A stretch of 7,705 nt of DNA, taken from the NCBI GenBank assembly GCA_019420085.1, contig JAHZHV010000142.1, positions 1-7,705 on the forward strand, given 5' to 3'. This document shows positions 5,600 through 7,705 of this stretch, in pieces. How positions within the stretch are numbered: the first letter of the stretch is position 1; every line of letters begins with the position of its first letter. Both the position numbers and the translations under genes were made by a program. The notes under the pieces were generated by a model. It was given only the letters and a program-made list of their open reading frames with translations, was not told where the DNA came from and made no database searches. This stretch comes from Christensenella sp. Lineage in GTDB: Bacteria > Bacillota > Clostridia > Christensenellales > Maliibacteriaceae.

Positions 5600-7108
5600 T
5601 CATGAATCCGGATCGCCAAAAAACATACCCATTGTGTAGGCCTGCATAAAGCGCGGATTGGTTGCAAGATCCACCGTCTGCGCTGCCTGTGCAAGACGTT
5701 GCATTTCCTGCAGCATCTGCGCATCCAGCAGCATCCGCGCCGCACCGTCCAGCGCGGCATTTCCCAGCACGCGCACACGCGGCACAAGCTGCGGCGGGAT
5801 CAATCCGATTGTGCCTGCGGATTGCGCGTTTAAATAACTGCCAAAGCCCCCGGCCACGGCAAGTTCCTGTATTTGAGCGTACGTCACACCTGCTGTTGCC
5901 GTCAGCGTTTCCATGCCTGCGGCGATTGCACTTTTGGCAAGCTGTACGGCGCGCACATCTTTTTGTGTCAATACCACAGGCGCCGCAATCACGCTCGGAT
6001 CATCTTCCAACAGCCCCGATGCATCCATCTGTCTGCTTTCCAGTAAACAGGCAAGCGCATCGACAACGCCGCTTCCACAAATGCCCACAGGCGCGGCATC
6101 CCCCAGCACATGCGCCTGCATCACGCCGTCCGTCATCGTGACATGATCCACCGCACCGTCCGCACCGGGCATGCCCATGGAAATGCCCGCGCCTTCGAAG
6201 GCAGGTCCGGCCGCAGTGGAACAGCACAGGATTTGCCCTTCGCTGCAAAGCGCAATCTCACCATTTGTGCCGATGTCTACCAACATGCGCGTATCATGCT
6301 TTTGCGCTATCTTCGACGCAGCGAGCGCACAGACGGTATCTGCGCCAACAAACGCCGAAATGCATCGTGGCAGATACACACGCGCCGCTTCGCAGGAAAG
6401 ATCAAGCTGCGCGCCTGTCAATTGCGTCCCAAACAGCTGCGCCGCCAAAAACGGCGCACGCGCAAGGCACGAAGGATCTGTCTTTGTCAGAAGATGCAGC
6501 ATCGCCGTATTTCCCGTAATCACCACCGCATCGATGCTGCGCGGATCACTTTCGGCCTGACGTGTCATTTCCCAGAGCAGTTCGTCAATTGCCGTACGAA
6601 CGTACTGCGCCAACGCCGCGTCATGCCCCGCAAGCGCTGCACCGACGCGTGAAATGACATCCGCGCCGAAGCGCGCCTGCGGATTCTGCATCCCGGCTCT
6701 GGCAAGCAGCGTTCCATCCGGTGCGCACAAACACGCGGCAATCGTCGTCGTGCCGATGTCCACCGCCGCGCCCAACCGGGAAAACAGCGGTGCAGGCGCA
6801 GGCAACCGTTCGGCCTGCATGCCAAGCACACGCGTTTGCGTCACCCGCGCCGTCGTCACAGCACAGTCACCCAGCACCCTTGTGCAGCAGGCAAGCCGCA
6901 CACCGCGCGAAAGCTGCGCCGCGCTCAGATGCTGCCGCTCCGCCTGTGACGGCGCGCTGACTTCACCCTGTACAAGCACGCGGCATTTACCGCAGCGTCC
7001 CTGTCCCGCGCACGGCGTGTGCAGTCTTTCCTGCGGGGTAATCACATCCAAAAGCAGCGTTCCCATCGGCACTTCGTACGCTGTTGTATTGATATATACC
7101 GTCGCCAA
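5600..7108 (-). CDS. Reductive activator of corrinoid-dependent enzymes (RACE), 2Fe-2S/ASKHA protein
   Basis: A 502-residue protein that reduces adventitiously oxidised Co(II) corrinoid proteins to active Co(I) at the cost of ATP (RACo/DUF4445, COG3894 family). The N-terminal ferredoxin-like domain has C33, C39, C42 and C74 in the pattern C-x5-C-x2-C...C of a plant-type 2Fe-2S cluster. A linker follows, then an actin-like ATPase core: DIGTTT (117-122), ITGNTAMLHLL (about 200), LVDIGTNGEIAL (about 280), a GPAFEGAGISMGMPGA segment, GICGSG and AVAGGFG near the C-terminus. The start needs care: the first possible codon is GTG at 7120, but AGGAGG (7120-7125) overlaps it and could not serve it. TTG at 7108, 11 nt after GGAGG, gives the family-like beginning ATVYINTTAYEV. 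The gene sits between DUF2284 and two methyltransferases, as expected of an activator. Confidence 0.92.
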   Translation of the reverse strand: MATVYINTTAYEVPMGTLLLDVITPQERLHTPCAGQGRCGKCRVLVQGEVSAPSQAERQHLSAAQLSRGVRLACCTRVLGDCAVTTARVTQTRVLGMQAERLPAPAPLFSRLGAAVDIGTTTIAACLCAPDGTLLARAGMQNPQARFGADVISRVGAALAGHDAALAQYVRTAIDELLWEMTRQAESDPRSIDAVVITGNTAMLHLLTKTDPSCLARAPFLAAQLFGTQLTGAQLDLSCEAARVYLPRCISAFVGADTVCALAASKIAQKHDTRMLVDIGTNGEIALCSEGQILCCSTAAGPAFEGAGISMGMPGADGAVDHVTMTDGVMQAHVLGDAAPVGICGSGVVDALACLLESRQMDASGLLEDDPSVIAAPVVLTQKDVRAVQLAKSAIAAGMETLTATAGVTYAQIQELAVAGGFGSYLNAQSAGTIGLIPPQLVPRVRVLGNAALDGAARMLLDAQMLQEMQRLAQAAQTVDLATNPRFMQAYTMGMFFGDPDS

Positions 7109-7119
7109 AGCGCCGGACA

Positions 7120-7125
7120 CCTCCT
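7120..7125 (-). promoter_or_regulatory. Ribosome binding site that decides the RACE start
   Basis: AGGAGG preceded by an A-run on the minus strand. It overlaps the GTG at 7120 by one base, so that codon is too close to be used. The TTG at 7108 is 11 nt away. Confidence 0.65.
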
Positions 7126-7129
7126 TTTT

Positions 7130-7696
7130 TCACGCATTATCGCGCCTGTCAAAGAGTACCGCCGCAAAATACGTGACGGTATTTTCTCCATTGATATAGC
7201 GCATGCCCGCAAGCGGCGCAAGCCGCGAGACATCCACGCCATAGGCTTCCAGCGAGGCAACGGCAAGGTCCGGATGCCTGCACGGCGCGTTTTGCCTCTT
7301 TGCACACACGTCGCAAAGGCGGCAGCCGCCCGCGCCAAGATACAGCGCATCATCCCCCAGCATGGGGCAAAGCGTCCTTCGCACGCGCTGCACAAGGTCG
7401 TTCATCCTTTTGCCGGCGCGCAGCATGCCTTCAATGTCATAGCTGTCCTCCAGCGATTCAATCAGCTGATAAACCAGTGCCTGCCGATACCGCTTTGCCC
7501 GTGCAATCAGCGTGTGTATCTCTCCCACATCCGGCGGGCACATCCAGTTTTTCCCATACATGCCGCAGGCGTTTTGTTCGCACAGCGTTCGATAAGACGG
7601 TTCAAATACAATCTGATCAACCGAAAGCATCGCCGCACGCGTCGCGCCAAGGGCCAGCACCTGTGACAGTGCACGCTCCCGTTGTTCCTGTCTCAA
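7130..7696 (-). CDS. DUF2284 predicted metal-binding protein
   Basis: A cysteine-rich cytoplasmic protein of 188 residues (DUF2284, COG5423) of unknown biochemical function. A first cluster is C39, C44 and C53 in CGMYGKNWMCPP, a signature of the family. A second is C125xxC128xxC131 with C139, arranged like an Fe-S ligand set, and C110 lies between. There is no signal peptide or membrane segment. The TTG at 7696 is a reasonable start because the helix RQEQRERALSQVLALGA looks like a complete family N-terminus. However, the frame stays open to the right edge and no strong ribosome binding site is visible, so it may begin further upstream. TTGA at 7693-7696 would allow a stop-start overlap with a gene ending in the window edge. 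It is followed after 21 bp by the corrinoid activator, suggesting a redox or metal role in the same methyl-transfer process; this is inferred from position. Confidence 0.85.
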   Translation of the reverse strand: MRQEQRERALSQVLALGATRAAMLSVDQIVFEPSYRTLCEQNACGMYGKNWMCPPDVGEIHTLIARAKRYRQALVYQLIESLEDSYDIEGMLRAGKRMNDLVQRVRRTLCPMLGDDALYLGAGGCRLCDVCAKRQNAPCRHPDLAVASLEAYGVDVSRLAPLAGMRYINGENTVTYFAAVLFDRRDNA

Positions 7697-7705
7697 CGTC
7701 CCATC

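Noticed and set aside
7019..7666. Plus-strand frame of 215 codons
   Set aside because: It lies opposite the DUF2284 and RACE genes, both of which have clear family motifs; the Arg/His-rich composition is typical of an antisense shadow.
1..7705. CRISPR array, insertion sequence or prophage
   Set aside because: I saw no regularly spaced repeats, transposase or integrase motifs, or terminal inverted repeats anywhere in the window.

Overview
The window looks like a piece of chromosome from a strictly anaerobic Gram-positive bacterium of class Clostridia with moderate to fairly high GC. The reasons are a PerR regulator with a partner rubredoxin-domain protein, a surface protein with an LPXTG-like sorting signal, strong AGGAGG ribosome binding sites, and a corrinoid methyl-transfer cassette of the kind found in acetogens and gut Clostridia. 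I cannot name the genus. All convincing genes lie on the minus strand, so the window reads from right to left.

Right half (about 3456-7705): a tightly packed operon that enters from beyond the right edge. In transcription order it holds a cysteine-rich DUF2284 metal-binding protein (7130-7696), an ATP-dependent reductive activator of corrinoid proteins with an N-terminal 2Fe-2S domain (RACE family, 5600-7108, probable TTG start), and two different uroporphyrinogen-decarboxylase-fold (MtaA/COG0407-type) methyltransferases (4496-5518 and 3456-4475). Together they suggest cobalamin-dependent transfer of a methyl group from an unidentified methylated compound. The activator would restore inactive Co(II) corrinoid to Co(I). 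The corrinoid protein itself is not in the window and would be expected upstream, past the right edge.

Middle (about 2253-3450): a serine tRNA with anticodon CGA, with its own promoter and an intrinsic terminator that begins at its CCA end. Next comes a gene-poor stretch of roughly 800 bp. It contains one promoter-like sequence overlapping an inverted repeat and short, unconvincing reading frames.

Left half (1-2252): a secreted beta-helix-like protein carrying a VPQTG sorting signal (1012-2238), closed by a strong terminator. Then comes a peroxide-stress operon: perR (422-814), with a sigma-A type promoter overlapped by a perfect 15-bp Per box, followed by a translationally coupled rubredoxin-domain protein that runs off the left edge. 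Peroxide would inactivate PerR and induce both genes.
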